Of a stretch of DNA of 11,556 bases, positions 1 through 6,416 are shown in pieces. The DNA lies in contig JADFHG010000052.1 in NCBI GenBank assembly GCA_022567365.1, positions 1-11,556 on the forward strand. The letters are read 5' to 3'. The DNA comes from Planctomycetota bacterium (GTDB lineage: Bacteria; Planctomycetota; Phycisphaerae; UBA1845). Under the pieces are notes generated by a model. It was not told the DNA's origin, ran no database searches, and saw only the letters and a list, made by a program, of their open reading frames with translations. The position numbers and the translations under genes are program-made. Positions within the stretch are counted from its first letter, which is position 1, and each line of letters starts with the position of its first letter.

Positions 1-1365
1 CTGTTCGGCGCACGCCGCCGGATTACGACGTGGCGGCGCCTGTGGCTGGCCCTTGCGCGGGCGGAAAAGCGGGCCGGTCTGCCCATCAAACCCAAGCAGT
101 TGGCCCAACTCGAGCGAACCCTCGAGGACATCGATTTCCGATCGGCCGCCCGATACGAAAAGAAACTGCGGCACGACGTCATGGCGCATCTCCATGCCTG
201 GGGCGATAAGGCCCCCGACGCGCGGGGCATCCTCCACATGGGTGCGACGAGCGCGTTCATCGTCGACAACGCCGACCTCATCATCATGCGCGACGGCCTG
301 CGCCAGATCGCGGTGTGGCTCGCCAACGTCATCGACGCGTTGGGCGCGTTTGCCAAGAAACACCGCGCTCTGCCGACGCTCGGCCTGACCCATTGCCAGC
401 CGGCGCAGGTGACCACGGTGGGTAAGCGCGCGGCCCTTTGGTGCTACGACTTCGTTCGCGATCTCGAAGAGATCGAATACCGACTAAACGGGCTCAAGTT
501 TCGCGGCGTGAAGGGCGCCACCGGAACGCAGGCGAGCTTCCTTGCGCTGCTCGGCGGCGATCATGACAAGGTCCGGCGTCTCGAGGCCGACGTCGCCAAG
601 CAGTTTGATTTCAAACAGATCGAACCGATCACCGGCCAAACGTATTCGCGAAAGGTGGACGCGCAAGTCGTCTGTTCGCTCGCACAGGTCGCGACCAGCG
701 TACACAAGTTTGCCAACGACGTTCGTCTGCTTTCCAACTTTCGAGAGATCGAGGAGCCGTTCGAATCGAAGCAGGTCGGTTCGAGCGCGATGCCCTACAA
801 ACGAAACCCGATGCGCTGCGAGCGTGCGACCGGGCTCGCGCGGTTCGTGATCTCGCTCGTGCAGTCGCCGTTGCAAACAGCCGCCGAGCAGTGGTTCGAG
901 CGATCGCTCGATGATTCCTCGAACAAGCGCCTGAGCATCCCGGAGTCGTTTCTCGCGACCGACGGGATGCTCGCGATCGTCACCAACGTCTCACGCGGTC
1001 TGGTCGTTTATCCAAGGGTAATCGAATCGCGGCTTCGCGCGGAACTGCCGTTTATGGCCACCGAGGACATCATGATGGCCGCCACGGCCGCCGGCGGAGA
1101 CCGCCAGGCACTGCACGAACTCATCCGAGGCCATTCCCACGCCGCGGCCTCGCGCATCAAACTCGAGGGCGCCGAGAACGACCTGATCGACCGACTGTCG
1201 CGCGACTCGGCGTTTGACGGTGTCGATTTCAAGGATGTGATGCGGCCCGGGCGCTACGTCGGTCGCGCGCCGCAGCAGGTCGATGAATTCGTCCGCGAAT
1301 TCGTCACGCCTGTTCGACGCCGATATCGCAGCACCCTCGGGCGGGCCAGCGACCTTGCGGTGTAA
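1..1365 (+). CDS. purB: Adenylosuccinate lyase, 5' end cut by the window
   Basis: Adenylosuccinate lyase acts twice in purine synthesis: it releases fumarate from SAICAR to give AICAR and from adenylosuccinate to give AMP, in the cytosol. The frame is open from base 1, so the true start lies outside; 454 residues are visible and roughly 25-30 are probably missing. Landmarks in visible-residue numbering are a TWRRLWLALARAE segment near the N-terminus, the HMGATSAFIVDNAD region, THCQPAQ with the likely catalytic His131, and the fumarase/aspartase superfamily signature SSAMPYKRNP at 261-270 with the mobile-loop serines. The segments RGVKGATGTQASF, QWFERSLDDS, ELPFMATEDI and GRAPQQV match, from memory, the human ADSL type closely and the E. 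coli type poorly. A TTG at 100 is internal and is not the start. The next gene is 492 bp away, so no operon partner is visible. Confidence 0.96.
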   Translation: MFGARRRITTWRRLWLALARAEKRAGLPIKPKQLAQLERTLEDIDFRSAARYEKKLRHDVMAHLHAWGDKAPDARGILHMGATSAFIVDNADLIIMRDGLRQIAVWLANVIDALGAFAKKHRALPTLGLTHCQPAQVTTVGKRAALWCYDFVRDLEEIEYRLNGLKFRGVKGATGTQASFLALLGGDHDKVRRLEADVAKQFDFKQIEPITGQTYSRKVDAQVVCSLAQVATSVHKFANDVRLLSNFREIEEPFESKQVGSSAMPYKRNPMRCERATGLARFVISLVQSPLQTAAEQWFERSLDDSSNKRLSIPESFLATDGMLAIVTNVSRGLVVYPRVIESRLRAELPFMATEDIMMAATAAGGDRQALHELIRGHSHAAASRIKLEGAENDLIDRLSRDSAFDGVDFKDVMRPGRYVGRAPQQVDEFVREFVTPVRRRYRSTLGRASDLAV

Positions 1366-1387
1366 TTCCGCGCGCCGGGCTTGGTGT

Positions 1388-1540
1388 CGTGTTTGACGAA
1401 TCCTGGGGTCTTCTGAGCCGCGGGCTTTAGCCCGCGCGGTGTCACGGACTTGGCGCGACGTTCCGTTATTCACGAATGCCCGCGCGGGCTGAAGCCCGCG
1501 GCTCGGTTGAGAATCATAGTCGCGGGATTTGTGAAACACG
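1388..1540. repeat. REPIN-like 153-bp palindrome with two inverted REP hairpins
   Basis: Two GC-rich hairpins face each other. The left one (1415-1441) contains gcgggct-tt-agcccgc, and the right one (1479-1505) is its near-perfect reverse complement. The symmetry extends outward: the 16-mers at 1388-1403 and 1525-1540 are reverse complements at 14 of 16 positions. A spacer of about 40 bp (1441-1478) separates the hairpins. The 57 bp at 1434-1490 recur in opposite orientation at 11500-11556. This is the architecture of REP doublets (REPINs), which are mobilised in trans by RAYT transposases in other bacteria; no RAYT gene is in the window. The element begins 22 bp after the purB stop and could also stabilise the 3' end of that mRNA. 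Confidence 0.75.
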
Positions 1541-1564
1541 GTGCTGAGAGTGCGTCCCAAGGGC

Positions 1565-1587
1565 CCTCCCTCACGGTCGGGGTTCGG
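1565..1587 (-). repeat. Copy of the CCGAACC...GAGGGAG palindromic repeat family
   Basis: Read on the minus strand this is ccgaaccccgaccgtgaggg plus three bases. It matches the 26-bp repeat found at 5410-5435, 5523-5548 and 5557-5582 with few differences. This copy stands alone, without an inverted partner nearby. Confidence 0.55.
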
Positions 1588-1685
1588 AAAACGGTGGTGG
1601 TCGCGTCGCCGGAATCCGATTGGTGGTCGCCAATACAGGCACGGTCAATACGGGCTGATTCGAGCCGCGCCGCCGCATCGCGGGG

Positions 1686-1735
1686 ATCGACACGCGAGCG
1701 ACAACGTCAAATCGACGCGTGAGCGACAACTAGCA
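1686..1735. repeat. Imperfect 25-bp tandem duplication
   Basis: The 20-mers at 1686-1705 and 1711-1730 (atcgacrcgygagcgacaac) agree at 18 of 20 positions with a 25-bp period. No function is evident. The second copy runs directly into the inverted-repeat element that starts at 1735. Confidence 0.5.
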
Positions 1736-1829
1736 GCCCGTTGAAAAAACCTGAACTGTATGTGTGGCACCGGCTAATAGCTGGTGATAAGACGGGCTAT
1801 TAGCCCGTGCCACACTTTTTCAACAGGCT
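1735..1829. repeat. 95-bp MITE-like inverted-repeat element, copy A
   Basis: The ends are agcccgttgaaaaa (1735-1748) and tttttcaacaggct (1816-1829), inverted repeats that agree at 13 of 14 positions. Inside is a second inverted pair, gtgtggcac (1762-1770) with gtgccacac (1807-1815), plus a compact hairpin cgggctattagcccg (1793-1807). There is no coding capacity. The same terminal repeats bound a 93-95-bp element at 3345-3437. The right end lies 28 bp before the permease start codon. Confidence 0.7.
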
Positions 1830-1845
1830 ACCAGCGACGACGAAC

Positions 1846-1851
1846 CGGAGG
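1846..1851 (+). promoter_or_regulatory. Ribosome binding site that fixes the permease start
   Basis: CGGAGG lies 6 nt before the GTG at 1858 and just outside the 95-bp repeat. It supports this start over the upstream in-frame GTG inside the repeat. Confidence 0.7.
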
Positions 1852-1857
1852 CCCAAC

Positions 1858-3180
1858 GTGGACCGGACGGACCCCCATCATTTGAAGAGACTCCTGGGTG
1901 CGCCGACGGCGTTGCTCATCGGCATGGGCGTCGCCATTGGTTCGGGGATCTTCCGCACGCCCGGCGAAGTCGCCCAGCACCTGCACGCCCCGTGGATCAT
2001 CGTCCTGGCCTGGCTCGTCGGTGGATTCATCGTGCTGATGCAGGGGCTGGTCAGCGCCGAGCTGGTTACCCGCTTCCCGCACGCCGGCGGGGAATACGTC
2101 TTTCTGCGGGAAGCCTACGGGCGCTTCGTCGCGTTCTTCTTCGGATGGGCGTATACGATCGTGATCATCGGCGGCGGCGCGGCGCTCATTGCGATCGCCT
2201 TCGGCGAGTTCGCCTGCTTATTGTTCCGAGTCCCTCCCGAGTGGGCACGTTGGTTCGCGGCCGGTGCAATCGTCTTGACCACGGGGATCAACACCCTCGG
2301 TCTGCGGACCGGCGCTACCGCACAGAACCTGCTCACGGCTGCGAAGATCGTCTCCGTCCTCGCGCTGGTCGCGATATGTTTCGCGGCGGGATCCGAGCCG
2401 CTGTCCGGCGCAGGGATCACACCGATTGACGAAGCGCGGCCTTGGTATACCGCCTTTCTCGCAGCGCTCTTGCCGATCCTCTGGTCCTACGACGGCACGA
2501 CGGATTCGGTCAAGCTGGCGGAGGAAGTGAAAGACGTCCGCCGCGCGATGCCGCGGGCGATCATCGGCTGTACGTTGGCGCTGATGCTGCTGTATGTCGC
2601 TTTCAACGTAGCGCTGATGCGCGTCGTTCCGATCGGCGAGATGGGGGGCGATCCATTTGTCCCGGGCAACGCGATGGACCGAGTCTTGGGGCCCGCCGGT
2701 CGCACCGGGGTGCTCATTGTCGCCATGTTGGTCTGCCTCGGCGCCATCGGCTCGACCGTGCTGGCGACGATCCGCGTGACCTTCGCGCTGGCCCGTGACG
2801 GTCTGACGTTTCGCTTTCTTTCGAAGATGTCAAACGCCCAAGCGCCGGTCGCGGCTTACCTCGTCGTAGGTACGTTCTCGGTGATTCTCGTCATGCTGCG
2901 GGGTTTCGAGGACGTGCTCGGCATCTATTTCTTCGCGTCGGCTATTCTATTCGGTCTATCCTACGGAAGCCTGATCATCTTCCGCCGGCGCGAATCCGCG
3001 TTTCCCGAGACGGCGTATCGCTGTCCGGTCGGCATTGGAATGGCCGTCTTCCTGATCGTCTTTCAATTGGCGCTCGCGGTGAACATCGCATGGGCCAACC
3101 CATGGGACGTTCTCCTTACGGCGGCGCTGCTATTGGCGATGGCCGTCTTGTTCTTCGTGTGGCGCGCCTACCGCGTGTAG
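1858..3180 (+). CDS. APC-superfamily amino acid permease
   Basis: This is an integral inner-membrane protein of 440 residues with about 12 hydrophobic segments, as usual for amino acid-polyamine-organocation transporters with the LeuT fold. It probably imports or exchanges amino acids; the substrate cannot be read from the sequence. The first segment carries GSGIF at residues 28-32, the unwound substrate-binding turn of TM1. It is followed by AELVTRFPHAGGEYVFLREAYG and, after TM6, by a loop reading KLAEEVKDVRRAMPRAI; both are typical of the LAT-like/YfnA-like branch. I chose the GTG at 1858 because CGGAGG (1846-1851) sits 6 nt upstream. An in-frame GTG at 1807 would add 17 polar residues encoded by the inverted-repeat element and has no ribosome binding site. 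The gene converges with the minus-strand carboxypeptidase gene. Confidence 0.9.
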   Translation: MDRTDPHHLKRLLGAPTALLIGMGVAIGSGIFRTPGEVAQHLHAPWIIVLAWLVGGFIVLMQGLVSAELVTRFPHAGGEYVFLREAYGRFVAFFFGWAYTIVIIGGGAALIAIAFGEFACLLFRVPPEWARWFAAGAIVLTTGINTLGLRTGATAQNLLTAAKIVSVLALVAICFAAGSEPLSGAGITPIDEARPWYTAFLAALLPILWSYDGTTDSVKLAEEVKDVRRAMPRAIIGCTLALMLLYVAFNVALMRVVPIGEMGGDPFVPGNAMDRVLGPAGRTGVLIVAMLVCLGAIGSTVLATIRVTFALARDGLTFRFLSKMSNAQAPVAAYLVVGTFSVILVMLRGFEDVLGIYFFASAILFGLSYGSLIIFRRRESAFPETAYRCPVGIGMAVFLIVFQLALAVNIAWANPWDVLLTAALLLAMAVLFFVWRAYRV

Positions 3181-3192
3181 TGTGTATGACAA

Positions 3193-3235
3193 GGGAGGGC
3201 GAGGCTACAGGGAGGGCGAGGCTCCCGCCGAGCCG
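3193..3235. repeat. GGGAGGGCGAGGCT tandem repeat
   Basis: The 14-mer gggagggcgaggct occurs at 3193-3206 and 3210-3223 with a 17-bp period. The second copy continues into ctcccgccgagcc, which folds back on it. A related copy is at 5667-5684. It begins 12 bp after the permease stop, in the gap between convergent genes. Confidence 0.6.
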
Positions 3236-3344
3236 CCTGAGCAGTTTCATTTGTGGCGTCGAGGGATCGAGGTGGCTGGAGATCTCGAAATCTACGTCCG
3301 CCACAGGGGGCGGACGCTAGAAAAGTGCCGCAATCGCCCTCCCG

Positions 3345-3437
3345 GCCCGTTGAAAAACCCGACGACGGCGTCGTTGACCCACGTTCTTGGGTGGTCGACG
3401 GCCGCCGCGGGGGGCGGCCGCTACTTTTTCAACGGGC
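3345..3437. repeat. 93-bp MITE-like inverted-repeat element, copy B
   Basis: The ends gcccgttgaaaaa (3345-3357) and tttttcaacgggc (3425-3437) are perfect 13-bp inverted repeats of the same family as the element at 1735-1829. The interior differs completely from copy A. Its right half (3398-3424) is a GC-rich palindromic module of 27 bp that recurs at 6214-6240 with a single difference. The element sits between the convergent permease and carboxypeptidase genes, 25 bp from the stop of the latter, and may also act as a bidirectional mRNA 3' end. Confidence 0.72.
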
Positions 3438-3462
3438 TCCTACCCCTCAACCGCCGGCAACG

Positions 3463-4488
3463 TCACACACATTGATCGACGGGGAATCCGATTCTGCACG
3501 TGTCGTCGTCGATGATCGCCAGCGGGAGGGGGCGAGCGAGAGGCACCGGCGACATCGGCCAAACGTGCCCGATGTCGCGCGTGGTGAGCACGGGGATCGA
3601 TCGTTCGCTCGGGAGGTGATATGGGAGAAGCTCGCACACGGACGGCGTCAGATGTTCGTTGTCGAGATGAAAGTCTCCGACAAGCAGCCCCGCGCAGGAT
3701 TCCCAGAAACCGGCAAGCGAAAAATGCGCGAGCATGCGGTCGATTCGCTCGACCTTTTCGTTCACGTCCTCGATCAGCAACCATCGTCCGTCCGGGCGAA
3801 TGCAAGCGTCGTATCGCGTGCCGACCAGCGCCGACACGATGGCCAGGTTGCCACCCACGATTTCAATGACCCGGTTCGTCGGCCAAGCGCCGCTACAGAG
3901 TTTGGCCGTAATTGTTCGGGCGGATCCGGAGCCGTGCAACATTCGCACGACGTCGCGGAAGTAATCCCCAAACTCGCCCAACAGGTGCGATCGCATGGCG
4001 GCCTTCGGATCCTCGGCATTTTGCGCGGCCGCGGCCCGCTTCCTCAGTCCATACGTCAGGAACGCGGGCGACATATCGTACACCCCAAACCCCTGTGTGT
4101 AGCCCGCGACGATATTCACGAGCGATGATATCTCGCTGAACCCGAAGACGGTGATCGGTCCGCTGCGGCGGTCGAGCACGGAGAAGTCGATGTGCGGCAT
4201 GACCCGCGTGAGCCAGGCGCCACCACGAATCGCGACCACGGCCCTCACGTCGTCATCCGCGAGCGCTTCCTGAATGTCCGCCGCGCGCTGCGCGTCGTCG
4301 GCGCGCCCGCCGTGCGCCTCGTCCTCCGTCGTTTCGATGATCGCCGCGTTGCCCGTGACGCGATACGCCTCACCGACCAGCCTCTGCACAAGCGTGATCA
4401 ACTCGTCCGCGCCGGCGAGACCCAATGCGCGCACGAACGCACCACATGAACCGGCGGGACCAATGAGATGTATCCGATTGCGTGCCAC
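3463..4488 (-). CDS. LD-carboxypeptidase, peptidase family S66 (LdcA/MccF-like)
   Basis: Family S66 serine peptidases include LdcA, which trims the terminal D-alanine from murein tetrapeptides during peptidoglycan recycling, and MccF, which cleaves microcin C-type conjugates. The 341-residue length fits. The order of motifs fits too: RAADIQEALADDDVRAVVAIRGG at about 68-90, the nucleophile loop GFSEIS with Ser118, IVGGNLAIVSALVGT, LLIEDVNE with Glu240, and GHVWPMSP with His308, giving a Ser-Glu-His triad. Spacing from Glu to His matches LdcA as I remember it, while the Ser-to-Glu stretch is somewhat longer. No signal peptide is visible, so it should be cytoplasmic. The GTG start lies 6 nt after the stop of the BtpA-family gene, so the two are almost certainly cotranscribed. 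I cannot tell a recycling role from a detoxifying one. Confidence 0.88.
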   Translation of the reverse strand: MARNRIHLIGPAGSCGAFVRALGLAGADELITLVQRLVGEAYRVTGNAAIIETTEDEAHGGRADDAQRAADIQEALADDDVRAVVAIRGGAWLTRVMPHIDFSVLDRRSGPITVFGFSEISSLVNIVAGYTQGFGVYDMSPAFLTYGLRKRAAAAQNAEDPKAAMRSHLLGEFGDYFRDVVRMLHGSGSARTITAKLCSGAWPTNRVIEIVGGNLAIVSALVGTRYDACIRPDGRWLLIEDVNEKVERIDRMLAHFSLAGFWESCAGLLVGDFHLDNEHLTPSVCELLPYHLPSERSIPVLTTRDIGHVWPMSPVPLARPLPLAIIDDDTCRIGFPVDQCV

Positions 4489-4494
4489 TGTGCG

Positions 4495-5280
4495 TCATCC
4501 ACCTCGCGCCGACCGCACGAACTCGGCGGCGAGCGCAGCGTCGATAGGCCGGGAAGGATCGGATTCGGGTTTCAGCCCGGAACCGACGATGACCCCATCG
4601 GCCGAATGCAGCAGCGACGCGATCGTCGACGGCGTGGCGCCGCTCCCGACGAAGATCCGCCGGTCCGGGACCGCGGATCGAACGCGCCGCAGGTCTTGCG
4701 GATCAACACCCACCCCCGTCGCGGATCCCGTGACCACGAGTCCGTCGGCCAGACCACGGTAGGCCGTATCCCGGGCGGCACTCGCGATGTCCGGTTCGCT
4801 GATCGAGCGACCGTGCTTGACGTGTACGTCGGCCAGGATGGCGACGCTGGCGCCCAATAATTTGCGATAGCGTAGGGTCTCATCCGCTCGGCCGGTGAGC
4901 ATTCCCTGATCCGTCGCCGTCACGCCCGTATGCACGTTGACCCGGACGAACGAGGCGCCGACCGCGACGGCGATCCCGAGCGCGGCCAAGGCGTCGTTGC
5001 GCAGCGCGTTGACACCGATGGGCAGCGCCACCGCCGTCCGCACTCGGTCCGCGACGACAGCCATCGCCGCCAGACTCGCCGAAGACAATTGGTCCGCCGG
5101 AAATGGCGCGTCGCCGAAGTTCTCGATCATGAGCGCGTTGAAACCGGTGTCGCGAAGTGTGTGCGCATCCGCGAGTGCCCGCTCGATGATTTCCTCCATC
5201 GGAAACATGTGCGCGGGGCTTCCCGGCAGGGCGGGCAAATGAATCATTCCGATCAACGTCGGGCGTGGTAGATTGAGCAT
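4495..5280 (-). CDS. BtpA/SgcQ-family TIM-barrel protein
   Basis: The 261-residue product matches the BtpA/SgcQ family, named after a cyanobacterial protein affecting photosystem I accumulation and a protein of the E. coli sgc sugar operon. The biochemical role is unsettled and a TIM-barrel enzyme is expected. Visible family motifs are LIGMIHLPALPGSP at the N-terminus, GFNALMIENFGDAPF, IGVNALRNDALAALGIA, FVRVNVHTG followed by TDQG, ILADVHVKH, and the late phosphate-loop-like segments VVTGSATG and FVGSGATP. I prefer the ATG at 5280 because family members begin just before the first strand. A GTG at 5355 would add 25 unrelated residues and has no ribosome binding site, although the ATG lacks a clear one as well. 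It is the first gene of a two-gene unit with the S66 peptidase. No photosynthesis genes are present. Confidence 0.87.
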   Translation of the reverse strand: MLNLPRPTLIGMIHLPALPGSPAHMFPMEEIIERALADAHTLRDTGFNALMIENFGDAPFPADQLSSASLAAMAVVADRVRTAVALPIGVNALRNDALAALGIAVAVGASFVRVNVHTGVTATDQGMLTGRADETLRYRKLLGASVAILADVHVKHGRSISEPDIASAARDTAYRGLADGLVVTGSATGVGVDPQDLRRVRSAVPDRRIFVGSGATPSTIASLLHSADGVIVGSGLKPESDPSRPIDAALAAEFVRSARGG

Positions 5281-5409
5281 CGGATGTCGGCTTTTGTCGA
5301 GGGCGAAGAGCCCGTCATCCTGGGATCGTGTCGTCCGAACTTCGTAGCAATGCACCAGACGCTAGTGCATCGCCACACACAAAATTGCGGGTTGGGCGGC
5401 GACCCAAAT

Positions 5410-5435
5410 CCGAACCGCGAACGTGAGGGAGCGGA
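5410..5435 (+). repeat. Copy of the 26-bp CCGAACCGCGA...GGGAGCGGA repeat
   Basis: This matches the left arm of the palindrome at 5523-5548 at 24 of 26 positions. It lies between the inverted 13-mers at 5383-5395 and 5460-5473, so it sits at the centre of a roughly 90-bp element. Confidence 0.6.
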
Positions 5436-5522
5436 CTTTGCCACGCCTATCGTTCGACGCCAACCCGCAAATTCTGGATTGGCACGACACCACTGCCGTT
5501 TGCCACGCGGTCTGCATCTTAT

Positions 5523-5582
5523 CCGAACCGCGACCGTTAGGGAGCGGACCAAGGAATCCGCTCCCTTACAGTCGCGGTTCGG
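5523..5582. repeat. Long palindrome made of two inverted 26-bp repeats
   Basis: The arms 5523-5548 and 5557-5582 are reverse complements at 24 of 26 positions, with an 8-nt loop (ccaaggaa). In RNA this would be a very stable hairpin. No T-run follows on either side, so I read it as a REP doublet rather than an intrinsic terminator. It lies about 180 nt downstream of the groES-like stop and could protect that transcript's 3' end. Confidence 0.75.
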
Positions 5583-5666
5583 TTGGTAAAATCGTCGGCG
5601 ATCATGAATTGCTTCACGAGTGCGCCGTCAACCTTGAACCACGTGTCGATCGGAGGAGCGAGGCCC

Positions 5667-5684
5667 GGGAAGGGCGAGGCTCCC
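5667..5684. repeat. GGGAAGGGCGAGGCTCCC repeat
   Basis: This short palindromic repeat differs by a single inserted A from the copy at 3210-3226. Confidence 0.5.
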
Positions 5685-5761
5685 GGCCGGCAAACGTCGT
5701 GCCTTGGATAGCCAGGCAAACGGCAAAAGCAGGCGGTCCGACCGAACTCGCCCGGCGGACG

Positions 5762-6085
5762 CTACTCCCCCTTCCGAAAAACAGCCACGACGTCGTCGAT
5801 CGGCACCACGTAAAGCTGATTGTCAGCCTCGAAATCGACAGGGATGGCGTGTTTTGGGTTGAACAAGACTCGGTCGTATTGGCGAAGCGGAAAGTCGTCG
5901 TCGTTTTCCACCTGCGCGGAAACGGCCACGACCCGACCGGTAATCGTCGGAATCTCGACCGAATCCGGCAACTCGATCCCGCCCTTGGTCACTTTCTTGT
6001 CCTCATCCTTGCGGATCAGGACGCGCTTGCCGAGCGGTTCTACCGTCTCGATCCTCGTTTTGCTCTTCTGTGTCCGCTCGGACAT
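5762..6085 (-). CDS. groES: GroES-like co-chaperonin (Cpn10), solitary
   Basis: GroES caps the GroEL chamber as a heptamer and helps client proteins fold in the cytosol. The 107-residue product is slightly longer than the usual 95-100. VEPLGKRVLIRKDE at about 15-28 matches the first Cpn10 strand. KVTKGGIELPDSVEIPTITG is the mobile-loop region with the hydrophobic GI-L contact to GroEL, followed by GRVVAVS. The C-terminal half (YDRVLFNPKHAIPVDFEADNQLYVVPIDDVVAVF) keeps the family's layout. It is divergent: there is a roughly 14-residue N-terminal extension and an acidic NDDDF turn. No groEL gene adjoins it, so it may be an extra paralogue. The ATG at 6085 has GGGAG about 10 nt upstream. It is the most upstream member of the minus-strand set but is 481 bp from the next gene. 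Confidence 0.88.
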   Translation of the reverse strand: MSERTQKSKTRIETVEPLGKRVLIRKDEDKKVTKGGIELPDSVEIPTITGRVVAVSAQVENDDDFPLRQYDRVLFNPKHAIPVDFEADNQLYVVPIDDVVAVFRKGE

Positions 6086-6213
6086 CCCGATTGAACTCCC
6101 AAGAGGTCATTGGCCGCCAAACCGAAGTATATATTTGGCGGTCTTTCCGCAAACGCACGGTAGCGCCCAGCCCCCGTGGCGGACGTGGCCATGCGAAACG
6201 CGCCCAAACTCCT

Positions 6214-6240
6214 ACGGCCGCCGCAGGGGGCGGCCGCTAC
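6214..6240. repeat. 27-bp GC palindromic module shared with the element at 3345-3437
   Basis: This matches 3398-3424 at 26 of 27 positions: acggccgccgc, then a G-run, then gcggccgctac. It folds as a hairpin (cggccgcc with ggcggccg). Here it occurs without the gcccgttgaaaaa ends. A partial direct copy, ggcggccgctac, follows at 6252-6263. Confidence 0.65.
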
Positions 6241-6416
6241 CCGCCGAACACGGCGGCCGCTACGCGCTAGACACCGTCAACCCGAATCGCGCGCAGTGCG
6301 AGAGATTATACTCGACTTGCGCGCCTGATCAAAACGGTTCGGCGCAACACCCGATCCGCTTGCCATTCATCGGCTTGTGGACGCCAAAAACTCGCGGTTT
6401 CCGTGGCGGATTGCTG

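Larger units (their letters stand above)
1366..1857. other. Repeat-filled intergenic region between purB and the permease
   Basis: No open frame here looks like a gene. The stretch holds, in order, a 153-bp REPIN-like palindrome (1388-1540), a reverse-oriented copy of a 23-26-bp palindromic repeat (1565-1587), an imperfect 25-bp tandem duplication (1686-1735) and a 95-bp inverted-repeat element (1735-1829). Only about 28 bp remain between the last element and the permease start codon, so the permease promoter must lie in or before the repeats. Confidence 0.7.
5281..5761. other. Intergenic region with REP copies and a coding-like scrap
   Basis: This is the upstream region of the BtpA-family gene and the downstream region of the groES-like gene. 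It contains an inverted pair (aattgcgggttgg at 5383-5395 with ccaacccgcaaatt at 5460-5473) bracketing one repeat copy (5410-5435), a large palindrome (5523-5582), a 25-codon coding-like scrap on the minus strand (5582-5656) and a GGGCGAGGCTCCC repeat (5667-5684). I see no intact gene. Confidence 0.6.

Noticed and set aside
1388..1540. CRISPR array or tRNA-like structure in the palindromic region
   Set aside because: There are only two repeat units, inverted rather than direct, with unequal spacing; no cloverleaf or tRNA consensus boxes fit.
991..1560. Minus-strand 189-codon frame over the purB 3' end
   Set aside because: It overlaps the certain purB coding sequence and the REPIN, and has no family resemblance.
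3253..4128. Plus-strand 291-codon frame opposite the S66 peptidase
   Set aside because: The S66 frame on the other strand has a full set of family motifs; this is its shadow running into the inverted-repeat element.
5523..5582. Intrinsic terminator
   Set aside because: The stem is strong, but no T-run follows on either strand and it is about 180 nt from the nearest stop codon; a repeat doublet explains it better.
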